DNA of 64,000 bases from Tetragonia tetragonoides (lineage: Eukaryota > Streptophyta > Magnoliopsida > Caryophyllales > Aizoaceae). Location: the NCBI GenBank assembly GCA_038025085.1, contig CM076153.1:2480001-2544000 (forward strand), read 5' to 3'. Positions within the stretch are counted from its first letter, which is position 1. Every line of letters starts with the position of its first letter. Made by a program: the position numbers and the translations under genes. Below the pieces are notes generated by a model, which saw only the letters and a program-made list of their open reading frames with translations, was not told where the DNA came from and did no database searches. Shown in pieces: positions 1 through 12,957 of the stretch.

Positions 1-179
1 TAAAATTATATCTTAAAAATGTGTAAATTGATTCGGTTAACCGTTAACCGTACCAAAACTTTCGGTTAATCGATATTTTCGGTACGGTACCGGTTCATAA
101 AATATCTGAACCGATATTTTCGATTACCGTATCGAAACACACTTTCAGTACGGTTAACCTACCGTGAAGAGCCCTACCG
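1..179. other. AT-rich lead-in with cggtt/aaccg motifs
   Basis: This stretch repeats short self-complementary words such as ggttaaccg and ggtacggtacc, so it could fold on itself. It carries no open frame of note. It joins the 314 bp array at the words ggttaacctacc, a junction also seen (inverted) at the ends of the other two arrays. It may therefore be the edge of a larger repetitive element. Confidence 0.4.
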
Positions 180-2520
180 GTCGATGACGGACCCTTAGGG
201 CCTCTAATGTTCCTTAAAGGTGTCTTGTGCGATGTGGTGCGAAAATATCCAGTTTCGTTCCAGGGATACCCGGAAGCCCAAAAAACGTGGATTATAGCCT
301 TCGATCTCGACTTCAGGAGGCCCGAAAGTCTTTTTTGCCCAAACTAATTCGGGAGGCTATCATGACCCTAGAGGACCCTCGGTGTCCCGGCTAGAGTCAT
401 CCGGGTCCACAAACTTCGATATTATCCATGCCTTCGGTGTTCCAGCCCTTACATTGGTCTCCCATAAAAACGCCCTTACAAGCCTATCAAAGACCCGATA
501 ACAAACCCCGGAGGCCCTCTTATGTTCTCTAAGGGTGTCCCATGCGATGTGATGCGAAAATATCCACCTTCGTTCCGGGCCGCCTGAAAGCCCAAAAAAC
601 GTGGATTATAACCTTCGTTTTCGGCTTCCGGAGGGCCGGGTGTCATTTTTGCCCAAACTTCTCCGAGGAGTCTATTATGACCCTAGAGGACCCTTGGTTA
701 TTTAGGAGGGTCATCCGGATCCCCGAACTTCGATATCACCTATGCCTTCAGTGTTCCGACCCTTATATTGGAGTCCCGTAAAAACGCCCTTACAAGCCTA
801 TCGGGGACCCGATAACGGACCCCTGGGGCCTCTTATGTTCCCTAAGGGTGTCCCGTGTGATGTGGTGCAAAAATATCCACCTTCGTTCCGGGGCCTCCCG
901 GAAGCCCAAAAGACGTGGATTATTTAGCCTTCGAGTTTGGCTTCCGGGGGCCCGGGTGTCATCTTTGCCCAAACTTCACTATTGGGTCTATTAGGACCTT
1001 AGAGGACCCTCGGTGCCCTGAAATGGGTCATCTGGATACTTGATCTTCGATATCACCCATGTCTTCGGTGTTTCGGCCGTTATATTGGAGTCTCGTAAAA
1101 ACGCCCTAACAAGCAAGGACCCGATAACAAACCCCGAAGGCCTCTTATGTTCCTTAAGAGTGTTCCACGAGATGTGGTGCGAAAATATCCACCTTTGTTC
1201 TCGGCCTCCCGGAGGCCCAAAAACCGTGGATTGTAGCCTTTGATTTTCAGCTTCAGGGAGCCCGGGAGTCTTTTTCGCCCAAACTAATTTGGGGGGCTAT
1301 CATGACCCTAGAGGACCCTCGGTGTCCCGGCTAGAGTCATCCGGAACCCCAAACTTCGATATCACCCATGCCTTCGGTTGTCCAGCTCTTACATTGGTGT
1401 CCCGTAGAAACGACCGTACAAGTCTATCAGGGACCCGATAACAGATCCCGGAGTCCTCTTATGTTCCCTAAGGGTGTCTTGTGCGATGTGGTGCGAAAAT
1501 ATCCACCTTCGTTCCGAGGCCGCCTGAAAGCCCAAAAAACGTGGATTATAGCCTTCGTTTTCGGCTTCCGGGGGGCGGGTGTCATTTTTGCCCAAACTTC
1601 TCCGGAGGGTCTATCATGACCCTAGAGGACCCTCGGTTATTTAGGAGGGTCATCCGGATCCCCGAACTTCGATATCACCTATGCATTCAGTGTTCCGGCC
1701 CTTATATTGGTGTCCCGTAAAAACGCCCTTACAAGCCTATCAAGGACCTGATAACGAACCCCGGGGGCCTCTTATGTTCCCTAAGGGTGTCCCGTGCGAA
1801 GTGGTGCAAAAATATCCGCCTTTGTTCTGGGGCTTCCGGGAAACCCAAAAAACGTGGATTATATAGCCTTCGTTTTCGGCTTCCGGGGGCCCGGGTGTCA
1901 TTTTTGCCCAAACTTCTCTGGAGGTTCTATCATGACCCTAGAGGACCCTCGGTTATTTAGGAGGGTCATCCGGATCTCTGAATTTCGATATCACCTATGC
2001 CTTCAGTGTTCCGGCCCTTATTTTGTTGCCCCGTAAAAACGCCCTTACAAGCCTATCAAGGACCTGATAACGGATCCTGGGGGTCTCTCATGTTCCCTAA
2101 GGGTGTCCCGTGCGATGTGGTGCAAAACTATCCATCTTCGTTCCGGGGCTTCCCAGAAGCCCGAAAAACGTGGATTATAGCCTTCGTTTTCGGCTTCCGG
2201 GGGCCCGGGTGTCATCTTTGCCCAAACTTCTCGATTGGGTCTATTAGGACCCTAGAGGACCCTCAGTATCCCAAGAGGGGTCATCCGGATCCTCGATCTT
2301 CGATATCACCCATGTCTTCGGTGTTCCGGCCCTTACACTCGAGTCCCGAAAAAACGCCCTAACAAGCATATCAAGGATCCGATAACAAACCCCGGAGGCC
2401 TCTTATGTTCCTTAAGGGTGTTCTAGGCGATGTGTGCGAAAATATCCACCTTTGTTCTGAGCCTCCCGGAAGCCCAAAAACTGTGGATTATAGGCTTTGA
2501 TTTTCGGCTTCCTAGGGCCT
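180..2520 (+). repeat. Tandem array of a ~314 bp GC-rich repeat (about 7.5 units)
   Basis: The word aacgtggattata and its variants recur near 277, 596, 907, 1220, 1536, 1848, 2164 and 2476, giving a period of 311-319 bp. Each unit also carries 'tatcatgaccctagaggacc', 'ttatgttccctaagggtgtc' and 'cgatgtggtgcgaaaatat'. Units differ by scattered substitutions and small indels. Unit-length open frames occur on both strands because the repeat is GC-rich and stop-poor; none has a start context or splice signals that suggest a gene. The same family recurs inverted at 12.96-14.09 kb and 61.19-62.01 kb. Confidence 0.93.
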
Positions 2521-2535
2521 GATTTCCTTTTTTTA

Positions 2536-2735
2536 GACATTTTTTTTAATAAGGTGAAGAAGACCACTCTTGGGTGACCCATCTCGGGATAAGGCCCAGG
2601 AGCTAATGGCCAGACATTTGGGGGGAAAGGGGGATAAAGGGAAAGGGGACCCCAAATGCTCCTAGTAGGATTTGAACTCTAGTGGTGAAGGAAGAACACC
2701 AAGGTACAAACTACTAGACCAACCTATGTTGGTTA
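2536..2735 (-). mobile_element. tRNA-derived SINE (family A), minus-strand copy
   Basis: Read on the minus strand, this begins with a pol III-like head containing ggttggtctagtag (box A-like) and gagttcaaatcc (box B-like). It continues with tggccattagctcc and cttatcccgagatgggtc and ends in an A-rich tail. The same order of words is found in a plus-strand copy at 25.9-26.1 kb. The target duplication is not clear, so the edges are approximate. Confidence 0.7.
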
Positions 2736-4316
2736 ATAATAAGTAGACTATAATGCAACAAATAATGTCATTTAGGAGTAGATACCTCTAACTTTTATAG
2801 AGGCACCACACGCCAATGAATGTCTTTTTTTTGGGGGGGGGGGTCAAAGGCTAATACATGATTATTTTATGACTATTACCATGACTTTAGGACATCCCTC
2901 CCCTCAACATTTTAACATTTGCTCTAAACAAATTAAGAGTCATGCTACGAATGAACCTCACCAAATCCCGCATTGGTGTTGTTTTAGTTTTATTTACCAA
3001 TTAATTACAAACTTAGCACCAAAAAAGAAAAAGAAAATTATTACACCAAAGTAGAAGCAAGGCAACCCATCAGAAAACATTAAATTTAAAAAATAAATAA
3101 ATAAATAACCTGAAACATCATATACACCAATTTTGATTTTACTTATCAATTATGTATCTCTGAAAAATAGGGATAAAAGGTGCAGTCAGCCAAAAAAAAC
3201 ACCATACAAAAGAACAAAAGGTCTATTTTGTGTTACCTAAATGCACCTGTACATGCATCGATTCTGACAGATCTATTACTTTATATGAACTGGCGGTTTC
3301 TAAATTGAATAACTTTATTTTATCTGATCAAAGATGGGTTTTTTGTTTTTTATTTTTTGTCTAATTTGCTGTCTAAGATGATCTCAATGAGTGTAAAATA
3401 TGACTATGAGCTGGATGAATTGAGGTTATATAAACGCGTTACAATTCACCAAGAGTCTTCCCTTGTATGTGGAGGATATAAATGTCAGCGTCGTGGCTAC
3501 TTTGAATACTCATATTTATTTCTGTTGACAAAAACGAAAACATAACCATCACCAGTTCACCACAGATGACAGAGCTGTGTGAATTGATTGACAACAGAGA
3601 CGCTTTGGCTTGGCTTCCTTGTACACATTATATACGGCTGCGAAAAGTAGGCCTTGCTTGCTTCTTTACATTGATTTTCAGCCTCTGAAGAATTCAACGT
3701 GAAAAACTTGGAAAATTTTAATACTACTACCAACTAACTAGGTCAGCAATTGTATGCTATAGATCATGAAACTTAAGGAAGATGCAAATGAATCTCAAAA
3801 CATTAGTCTGAAAGGTACTCAACGCCTCAACGGCAACAAGCCAGAGACACGGGAGGGGGGAAGAGAGATCAGAGAGCGAGACAGCACCCTCATGTCATGG
3901 CTTCCTTCTCCAATTTCTTCAGCTGTTTCTCTGAACCAGAAAGCTCCAGCAAGTACGTCTGCAATGGTGATGTTTGTGTGTTGAGAGAAAGAAGAAATTC
4001 GGCGAAAAAGGATAAGCTAAGTCTTCTACTGTTATTTGGTCGCCGTTCATCAAAATCCAGGTGACACGACAAGGTAGAGGGGGAAATAAAGCTGGTGTTG
4101 TATGAGAAAATCAATGGAACTTTTTCATAAAACTAGGCCCACTCCTGACCCTAAATATCAAATCTATATGTATGAGAAAAATCATGGGCATCTGTATTAT
4201 GATTGTATATATGCTAGTTAATTGTATTTTTCTCACAGTAAGAGATGAATGAGCTTCAAACAATGAAAACAAGTTCGAAAAATTCAAGCATTTACCTCAT
4301 TTATCATATAGGAAGT
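2736..4316. other. Intergenic, 3' side of the LpxK gene
   Basis: AT-rich DNA with short homopolymers, including a run of ten G at about 2834-2843. Small open frames at 3357-3545, 3766-3984 and 3890-4114 have no family resemblance, no plausible splice partners and ordinary intergenic composition. The part next to 4317 probably includes the 3' UTR of the LpxK gene. Confidence 0.5.
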
Positions 4317-7300
4317 TCATGGTTCTTTAATTTGTTTAGGTTGCTTCCATCTAACATCCAAAACCTGCTTCAACAGCTCCTTGAAAGCCTGCTCTGAGCT
4401 TCTGCTATGAGGCACAAATTTTAGCTGAGAACAGAGAATAAGGACTTCAAAAGGATGTAACTGTAAGAGAACTTTGTGATCCCGGTCATAATCCTGTTGT
4501 CAAAAAGATGGCTTGATCAGGTCAGAAAGACAACTATAAACTCCCCGGTCTGTGATAAAAAGACAAATGAAAATATTAAGCTCGCTTCTTCCATATTTCC
4601 TAAATCCTCAATTCTTTGAATACAAGGCAAGCACAGGAGAAGATAATTCATAAACACAACTCTCTCCCAATTGATGTGAAAGGCCATGTGGAGAGATCAT
4701 CTACAGTATTTATGTCCCTGAACAAGATCCAAGAGTTCCACTAATGCTTAAAACTGAGACAAAGAATCATTGATCTACCCACCTTTTCTGTTGTAACAAC
4801 AATAGGTCTAGATCCAAAACTTTTCTGCATCTCTTCAAGCCTCCTCTTGATCATGCCAATATCCTGTTCCAATGATAATATACAATTACGGTCGATGTGA
4901 TCCGAGCAACAAAATGTACCAAAACAACCACAAATTGACATGGAACCAGCAATGTATTGAAATTTGAATGTACATACTCATATCAGGAAAAGCTGGATGG
5001 AGAAGATCATATATAACAGAAAATGTATATAACTGGCACAGATGTAAGGTCACTCTCTACCTTAGGTTGAAAGAAGTAATGGTCTCTATAATGCAGCTGA
5101 TCAACATGCAGTGGTCCTAGCTGAAGCAGAAAAGACAATGACATTAGCAGAGTCCAAAAAATAAACTAATTCTGTGTGTGAAAGCATAAAGCACTTCAAA
5201 GTAAATATGACCGCCCAAAATAGGAGAACAACATACCTTCTCAACACACTTCACAAATGCATCCGGAGAACCAATAGCAGAAACACATAGTAAGACTCTG
5301 CTTTTTACAGCTTGCAAAGGTATTTTACCCAGCATACTGCTAACTGTTAAGAAGTGAGTTGGCGTCATTCTACTGAAGAAAACAGGGAGAGTTTCCTTCA
5401 CCCCTTGAATTCTACGTTTGAGGTTGATAAGATCTTCTTCTGAAACCTGCAAATTCATGCAAATTAATTTAGTTTGGTCGTAAACTGACCACAGCACATA
5501 CATCCATTAATAAGCTTATTTACTGAAAGCATCGCACTATTCACCATAGATGTTGGAGCCCAAACTTTATCCAGAGTGAAAATACAGAACCAACTGAGAA
5601 TATAACCTACATGATGTCTTGAACATACCACATCAGCATGGTGGATCACAACAACATCTGCTCGGACAAGGGAATGCAATGGTTCTCTCAGAGGTCCTAG
5701 AGGTAGCAGATGATTATTACCCCACGGCATCAATCCATTTATCATCACAATCTCCAAATCACGTGATAAGCGTACATGCTGTCTGCATACAAACACACTT
5801 TAATATCAAGCAAACACCTAACAAGCACAAAACTTATATTCAAGTGCCTACTGCTAGATGCTACTACTAACATTCTAAGACAGGTGAATCAGTTAGCATA
5901 AGCTGGTATCCAGGTGGGATGTTATGAGGGTGACCATAAACTGGTGAAAAAGCCAAACATGCTATGGAAGTAACTCATATGCTGAAGGAATGTGGAACTC
6001 GCAAAAGCAATAAACCAATGTGCACAAAAAAGAAAAAGGAAGAAAAAAGATAAAGAAAAATATTACATGAAAAATTGCAATGATAAAAGTAGCATGACAA
6101 AAACCACAATTACCTGCATGCCGTCATCTAGAATAGCAACACCAATTTTACCATTAGTAACACTTTTCTCCACTTTTTTATCAGAGAGCAAGTTTTTAAA
6201 GGAATCATCAGCGAGGGAATCTAAATAGCCAAATCTCTCAAGAAAACAAGCAGCCGTTGTTGCCCTGTCTGCACCAACGCCAACCTTTGCAGATGTTCCT
6301 AGAAGATGTCTATGTAACATTTTCACTTCATCACCCCCAGCATAGCCCTGTAGAATAATAACATGGCACTTGAGTTGACATACCAAAAGTAGAAACTAGT
6401 TGAAGCAGAAATGGGTTCTCCTTTCTTCTGCCCACACAGAATGATGACTCCAACAGACACCTTACTAGATAGACGGTTAAAGTGCAGATCATATTTTTCT
6501 GTAAGTGGCACTCAAGATGTGATGGTATTGCTTTTGTCTATAAGTTTGTTGATTATAATTCCTCAGTCAAAACTCAAAACTATACAGTATGCTCAATTAC
6601 AAGAGCCGAAGTATTCTTGACATGATTCCTCTCAAACTCATTTGCATCACCAATATTGAACTCTTTGATGTTGTTAACTTCCAAGACTTTCCAAATCATT
6701 GTTTTAGTTTATCGGTTTATCCAATCAATTTTTCAGTAAAACTAAGTTATAGATGGCAATCTTTGACCCTAACCTAATTCCCACATAATGTGGGATAGAG
6801 AAAGTGTCCTTCAAATTATAACTCTATATGACAACCAACCATCAAAGTTCAGTGCAGAGCAGTGACATCCTTTGATTGCAGGCTAGCTAATTTCCATAGA
6901 AAATAAAGCGTTGAGAATAAGTAATGTGAAGTCAAAGAGACCTTCAGTGTCAAACGATAGGGCGACAATGGAAATTATTATGGTTGCATTCGATGCAGTT
7001 AACAAATTCCCTTAACATACTTTGTGCCTGCCTCCGATAAGCAGTTATAAGGTGCTCTTCTCGACACTTATTATCATTAAGCCATCAAGCAAACAGCTAA
7101 AAGGGACATGCCACGAAATCAGAGTAACAGATGTACCCCCTTCATCAATCAAATTACCAGTTCAAATAATTATATGAAAATTATTGTAATTTCAGGGATT
7201 GAAGGAGCACATTTTTACCCCAGACAACATCACAATTTGCCAAAGCGGAACATCTAAGTCACATCTATATGATTTCATATTAACACCGAGTAAACATCAC

Positions 7301-8002
7301 TAGGCAATTCGCTACGACAGTGTTGCCTAATCATACAAGTCAGACAATCATTATAAAATCATTGGTTTCCTCTATCAATGTCTCCTACATCATCATTAGC
7401 TCAAAAACATATACATTCAATCGGATTTGCAATGAGAAAATATCAATACTCGAAAGGGTCAACCAAAACCAATCTAGAAAACCGAGATAGAACACTTTAA
7501 TGGTTAACAAATTGAAAACCCAGAAAAGAAACCATTTTTCAATTTGTTAAGGTAATGTGAGAGAGAAAGAGAGAGAAAATACCCTAGAGAGAATGAGGGG
7601 AGAAATCCCAGAATGAGAAAACCAAAGAGAGAGAAACTCAACCATTGGGGTTTTCCCATTTCCTCCCCACGTCAAATTCCCCACACTTATCACTGGTACC
7701 GGCAACCTTCAATTTGTTGTCATACAAAATAAACAAAACAACAACAATCAGCCAATAAATCAAATCAATGAAACCCAATTGAGACAAACATCAGAGTATA
7801 CAAGAATAGTAATTGGAAAATGAACTTACTTGCGCTTGCTAAAGATGCCCAAGAAGTAAAACTGATGGCGAAGAGAAAGAGAGAGACTATAGAATTTTGA
7901 AGCTGTGGAAAGTAGAGGGACAAGTGAACGGTGAAGTGAGGAAAGTTTGGAGAAATCATGAGCGTAAGCGATTTCTGTTACCACTTTCTTCAATTTCTCC
8001 AT
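4317..8002 (-). CDS. LPXK: Tetraacyldisaccharide 4'-kinase (LpxK), plant mitochondrial type
   Basis: LpxK phosphorylates the 4' position of the tetraacyl disaccharide-1-phosphate lipid A precursor; plants keep this bacterial pathway, with the enzymes reported in mitochondria. Eight exons join in frame: 8002-7830, 7706-7583, 6347-6114, 5778-5629, 5446-5237, 5120-5061, 4863-4783 and 4493-4317, giving 402 residues, close to the usual plant length. The start MEKLKKVVTEIAYAHDF is typical of plant LpxK. The P-loop-like GNLTWGGNGKTPM lies at about residues 67-79, SRGYAGGDE follows, then the catalytic-region motif ILDDGMQH (about 171-178) and NGLMPWGNN. All introns are GT-AG. The short N-terminus shows no obvious presequence. 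The family call is secure; exon edges are by eye. Confidence 0.93.
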
Positions 8003-9024
8003 TTTTTACAACAAGTACAGTAGGAAGAAGAGAAGAAGACACATTCTGAAGTTTTGAAATGACAAGGGTTTATCGTTTATGTATTTTCTACAGGAGTACT
8101 ACACAGGAACTTAGTCAACAGACCCAAAAGTCAAAACCAATACCCAACCCGAGAAATCTTTAGATGGACTGCAACCCAACCCGAATTTGACCCGAGATAT
8201 CTATTCGGAAATCAACCTAACCCGATATGTCGAAATTACACAACCCGAACACCGAACTCGATGTGACCCACCAATTATAATAGTTTTCCTCTTCTTTCCT
8301 ATTTCTTTTGTGTAAAGAATGCACAAAGGTTGAAATTAGTATAAACATTTAGATTTTGATACCGTGTTTATAAATTTTCTTATTTTTTTGAATAAGGGGG
8401 CACAAAAGGTTTTTTTTTTCTTGAATGGAAGAGGCATAGAGATTGGTATTGAAATCTAGAGTTTTAACTTCGTTTTGAGCTACCAAATTTTTGTCTTCTT
8501 AAAGATAATTTGATTTTAAATCATTTGTCATGTGTTTCTCATTCATGATTCACAAATTTTGAAAGGTTTCACAAAATTAATAAAGAAGTAAATTACCTTT
8601 TGTCCTTAATTGGAAATGTTCCAATAGTTTTGGTCAAATTTGCCACTCAGATGATTTCACTGTTACTTTGTTAGTGTCCCTCCAGTTATCAGCTCTTCTG
8701 TGACAACTTTCATTCTATCTCGCTTATTAAACTGAGTTTAGGCAGATAAGCGATACCTAACAAAAGCTCATTTTCTGATCTTGAAGATACAGAATATGGG
8801 AATATATGAACTTTGGCAAGCAGGCTTGCAGCGGAAATCAGTAAATCCAATAATTTAGTACTACTTCAGAACAAATCGACTGGTCGAAAATCACATATTT
8901 CCATCTCTGTTCAATCACGTCCACCATTTCCATTGGAGCCAAAAGTTTCACTACTTTTTGGCTTTGGAATATAATGGACTAAAGCAAAATTGCTCATAAA
9001 ACTGTCAGCACTTCTTATTTACTA
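8003..9024. other. Intergenic, LpxK promoter side and VPS26C 3' side
   Basis: At 8130-8275 the words acccgaa, acccaac and tgacccgag are repeated in degenerate form, a sequence style common in dispersed plant repeats and seen again near 55.0-55.3 kb. The rest is AT-rich with no coding frame. The first 100 bases probably hold the LpxK 5' UTR; no convincing TATA box was found. Confidence 0.45.
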
Positions 9025-9215
9025 TGAAGTTGCCGATGGTCGTCGCACTTCGGATCTCGGGTCAAACGGAAACAGCCTCTCTGTGAGACTCTCACAGAGG
9101 TAAGACTGCGTACAACCGACCCTCCCTTACCCTGCCTAGGCGGGAACCTCTTTGGAGGCACTGGGGTAATGTTGATGTTCAATGCTAATATGCTACAAGG
9201 TGGTAAAGAAGCCAT
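9025..9215 (+). mobile_element. Au-like SINE (family B)
   Basis: The block carries the familiar tail of a widespread plant SINE: gtcaaacggaaacagcctct, a short inverted pair around ctctgtgagactctcacagag, then taagactgcgtaca, accctcccttaccctgcc and aggcgggaacctctttggag. A related copy lies at 21.45-21.58 kb. The 5' head is degenerate and no target duplication is obvious, so the edges are approximate. Confidence 0.65.
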
Positions 9216-9429
9216 TGATACTCGTACAATGTAATTTTACACCTAAGAAAAACTTCACTCCAGCTACAATACAACAGAATGTAGTAGGATTTACATTATT
9301 ATCTGGGAAACTACCAAGCGACCAAACTATTTTACATTATACCAGGCCACTGTAAACCAACAACACGTTATTGTCAATGTACAAATGGAATCCAAATCAA
9401 CCACGAAGGACTACATGACCTTAGAAATT

Positions 9430-12400
9430 TCACCTCGTTCGGACTAGTTCAAGTGGTAATGTTTCCACAGCACGCTGCAAATTATAAATTGAAAGTATTT
9501 CAGACTAAAGGACTCATAGACATAATACAGATGAAGGTAAAATGTTAGGGTTCAATAAGTAGAAATGCTAAAATTTGGTGCCTACCCAAAGTCTTGGCGT
9601 TGTAGGATCAGATTTCGGATGCAGTCTGCTAAGCTCTGATTGAAAGCTGATAACAATGGAGACCTTGAACTCAATCGAGAACGGACTGCAAGACAAGTCA
9701 TCAACTGTAGTGAAATTTATGGTATCCAAAAGCTAATAACAATATTATACAGCTAAATAAGACTTACCCTGCAAAGACTGTTGGACAAGTTAATAGACGT
9801 GGAAGTAAAATATAGATGGGTAAAGTCAGGCTGCGACAGACATCTCCATCTGCTATCTACAAAAAGACAGGTGGAAAAGTTAATTTAGGTTAAACCACTA
9901 CTTCACAAGTTAGTTTCTAAAAAAAAATAATAAATAGATAAGACCTGAGTTGTTTGAATCAAAGATGTTTCTGATACAATTTTATCTCCAACAAGAATGG
10001 ATTCTACACGTATCAAGTGGATATCGATGGACTGGATTGGCAATCCAGATGCTTCTACAGTCATCTCCCCTCTGAGTGCACATGATAATGAACATTGAGT
10101 GGGAATTTTGCCACTTACACGGAAACCACCTGTAAGGAAAAACCCGATGGGTAAACTGCTGACTGAAGAAAAAGTTGACAGTTACAACTTAACTTGTATA
10201 ATATTCACTACCATGAACTTGCAACAGTAACAAGAAATAAAGTAACCTCTGTACTAAGTGGAACTTGGCCTTCACAAATTGAAATACTAGTAACAATATC
10301 AACAACATCAAATAGTAAACTGCCAAGAAAATAAGGATTGAATATTGATGTAATTTAGAAAGCCGTGGAGTAAAGTTTTGCTTTTAGGCACTACAGACTA
10401 ATGCTTTGTACCGGTAAGGTGATATAACAAAAGAACCATGTATTGATTTTCAAGAATCAAAGACAAGATCGTCTAGACTATAGTGCATTAGCCCGAATAA
10501 GAAAAATAGGTGAATGAGCAAAATACCTGCTTTTAGTTCAGGGAGCATTGGGTGCCTTTGAGTGATGTAGAAGAGGACGAGTTCAGGCGAAATTGGCAGC
10601 TCAGGCAGTTCATCTGGATAAGGACACAAACAACAAATTTAGTGTGCAGTTTATATGTACATATGTTCCCATCCCCCACCCTTCTCCCTTCATCCTTTTC
10701 CTTCTAAAGTCCAATCTAACAGACAAAAGAGTAAACTGAAGGTACCTTTCTGGCTTTCAATGATAAACTCCAGAGTCGATGACAAGGACTTGTGTAGGTA
10801 CCCCCGTGCTATATCTACAGTTAGGAGGTACTGACAGAGTATTTATATTTAATCAGAATATTTGACATTACAGAAGCTAAATTCTCGATAGCATAGGAAG
10901 CAAGTGCTTAAGGGACAAACTACATAGAGGATTATACGCCAGCAAGGAGATTTTGGTAAATAACTGAGAACATGCCTGGATGCTTATATTTGCCCCATGA
11001 AATGTCTCATAGAATTTTGGCTTGTCTTCTCCTGGTTGTCTTAAAAGCAGTGAAAAAGGTATCTGTCATCATAGGAGGTAAGTGATCGACCAGAACATAC
11101 AAGGCATAAAATTTGTAACATTTGTAAATCATTGGAATGGGTCCAATATATCATATGTCGATCAGCTTAAAAGCATAGACAGACTTCGAAGCAAAGATGT
11201 TGAACACAAAGCTTTCTGAGAGAAATAAGAAATTAACCCCTAAAATTCACAGATAGTCCCCTCAGAACTCAGAAGCATGGATAACTCAGAAAGCTTCCTA
11301 ATTTTGGCATAAGAGAACCTCTAGGTCTATGATATAACTAAGAATTTAGTCAGTAGATTCATAGACAGTCCAGATTAAGAAAAAGTACGTGGCAAGGCTA
11401 CAATCTAGTTATCAATCCCCTTTCACCTCACCCCAACCCAGCAGCCCCATTTCCTATCACCCTTTCTGGGGCAGATACATCCACCACTTGGCAGCCCCAC
11501 CTTCGCAACCCTCTCCTGAGGCACTGATATACCGTCTATATCCCAAAAGAATGTTTCCACTAGCGCAAAATCAGGAATAAAGATAAGAAGGGTTGTCACA
11601 ACGAGTTTTAGTCCTATAACTCTGAAAAAGTGAAATGCCGAACTACTAATACTTTACCATTCACAAGACAAAACAGAGAAACGGAACTATTGTCCACGAA
11701 TCAAGATATGAAATGCTACAACCCATTCACTTTCCTATGGCATTTGCTATTTCCTGATTTCGATAATATTTAAGACCAATATGATGAATACTCACATATG
11801 GTTTCTGTTCAAATGCTTCTGTACACTCAATTATGGTAACTACTAAAAGGCTTCAAGAGAAAAGTAGACAGAAGAAACAAATACCTCTGTTGTGCCAGAA
11901 CTAATCTTCCCAGAAGGTCTAACTTCAACACTCTTATTCCTGTTAAAAACAATATGCATAGAAGATAAATAATCAAACTCAAGAACAAGCCTACTAGGTC
12001 AGAAATAGTCTGATAAAAGTCATCCAGTACTAATATGCTCTACATGTTGACTCTAAAGATTTAATTTTGACCAAAGCCCAGATAAGCAAAAGTTGAATCC
12101 AATATATTAACTTCAAAGAAATTAAAATTTTGGAAAAATATTTGGGTACTGCCCTAGAAAAGGGAAAGTTTTGAATGAACCCTTCAATAATTGAGGAATG
12201 CAGCTTACTGTGCAAAATCAGAGTTACAAATTGAGCAATCGAAGAGAGAGAAAAAAAAAAGGAAGAAACTTACACAATGGTTAAGGGTTTCATAACCCCA
12301 ACAACAGATTCAATTACCCCAGCAGACCCACCACGAACCTATTAGTTACCAGTTTACCACATATTGATATTAAAAATGCCATTGTTTTCAGCAAATGAAA

Positions 12401-12642
12401 AATTAAAACGAAGCAAAGGGAAAAGAGTTGAACCTGCAAATTGACAGATCCATTGACAATAATTCGAACCCCATAGTGGGATATTGAAGATGAGAAGTTT
12501 GTGATGATTTTGCCTTCCAGTGGTTCCTGAAACAAAATGAAACTCACCCATGAGAGAGAGAGAGAGGAAGAAAGGAAGTGATGTCACTGACATCGGGGCG
12601 ATAGATACGGTTTGATCGGGAGAGTTTGATGGCCAATGACAT
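9430..12642 (-). CDS. VPS26C: VPS26C (DSCR3-like) retriever/retromer-type arrestin-fold protein
   Basis: VPS26C is the arrestin-fold subunit of the retriever-type endosomal recycling complex. Eleven exons join in frame: 12642-12592, 12526-12434, 12338-12274, 11939-11885, 11062-10976, 10830-10746, 10613-10527, 10129-9945, 9856-9768, 9685-9586 and 9474-9430, giving 313 residues. Family landmarks in order are MSLAIKLSRSNRIYRP, EPLEGKI, VRGGSAGVIES, FYETFHGANISIQYLLTVD, RGYLHKSLSSTLEFIIES, GGFRVSGKIPTQCSLS, SIDIHLIRVESIL, SLIQTTQIADGDVCRSLTLP and DPTTPRLW, ending RTR-stop. The fifth intron has a GC donor (CAG|GCATGT) instead of GT; the frame and the conserved residues across it support the junction. 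No other introns are unusual. Confidence 0.93.
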
Positions 12643-12957
12643 TGCAATTGCAACCGCTGTGCTGGTTGTTGTTATGAGCACTTGATACTTCAAACTTCAA
12701 ACAATGCATCAAAACACTGAACTAAAGATGTCGGCCGCTGTTGTTTGTGAAAAATAGGACAGTAATTGAAGATTAGGGGACCAAAAAACTACTGTACTTA
12801 CTAATGTTTTGGACAATGTTATTGTTAAAGCCATAAAACACTATTGAAAAGTCATTTTATGTCATATATAAAAATGCAAAAGAGCTAATTTTTTTATATT
12901 GAATCTGACAATAGTGTTTACGGACCTGTCAATAATATCACCCTTCATTTAATCGAA
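12643..12957. other. Intergenic, VPS26C promoter side
   Basis: AT-rich, no coding frame and no recognisable element. It separates the VPS26C start from the second 314 bp repeat array. Confidence 0.4.

Noticed and set aside
542..2362. Many open frames of 60-120 codons in the first repeat array
   Set aside because: They repeat with the 314 bp period on both strands and in several frames, so they are a product of a GC-rich, stop-poor repeat and not genes.
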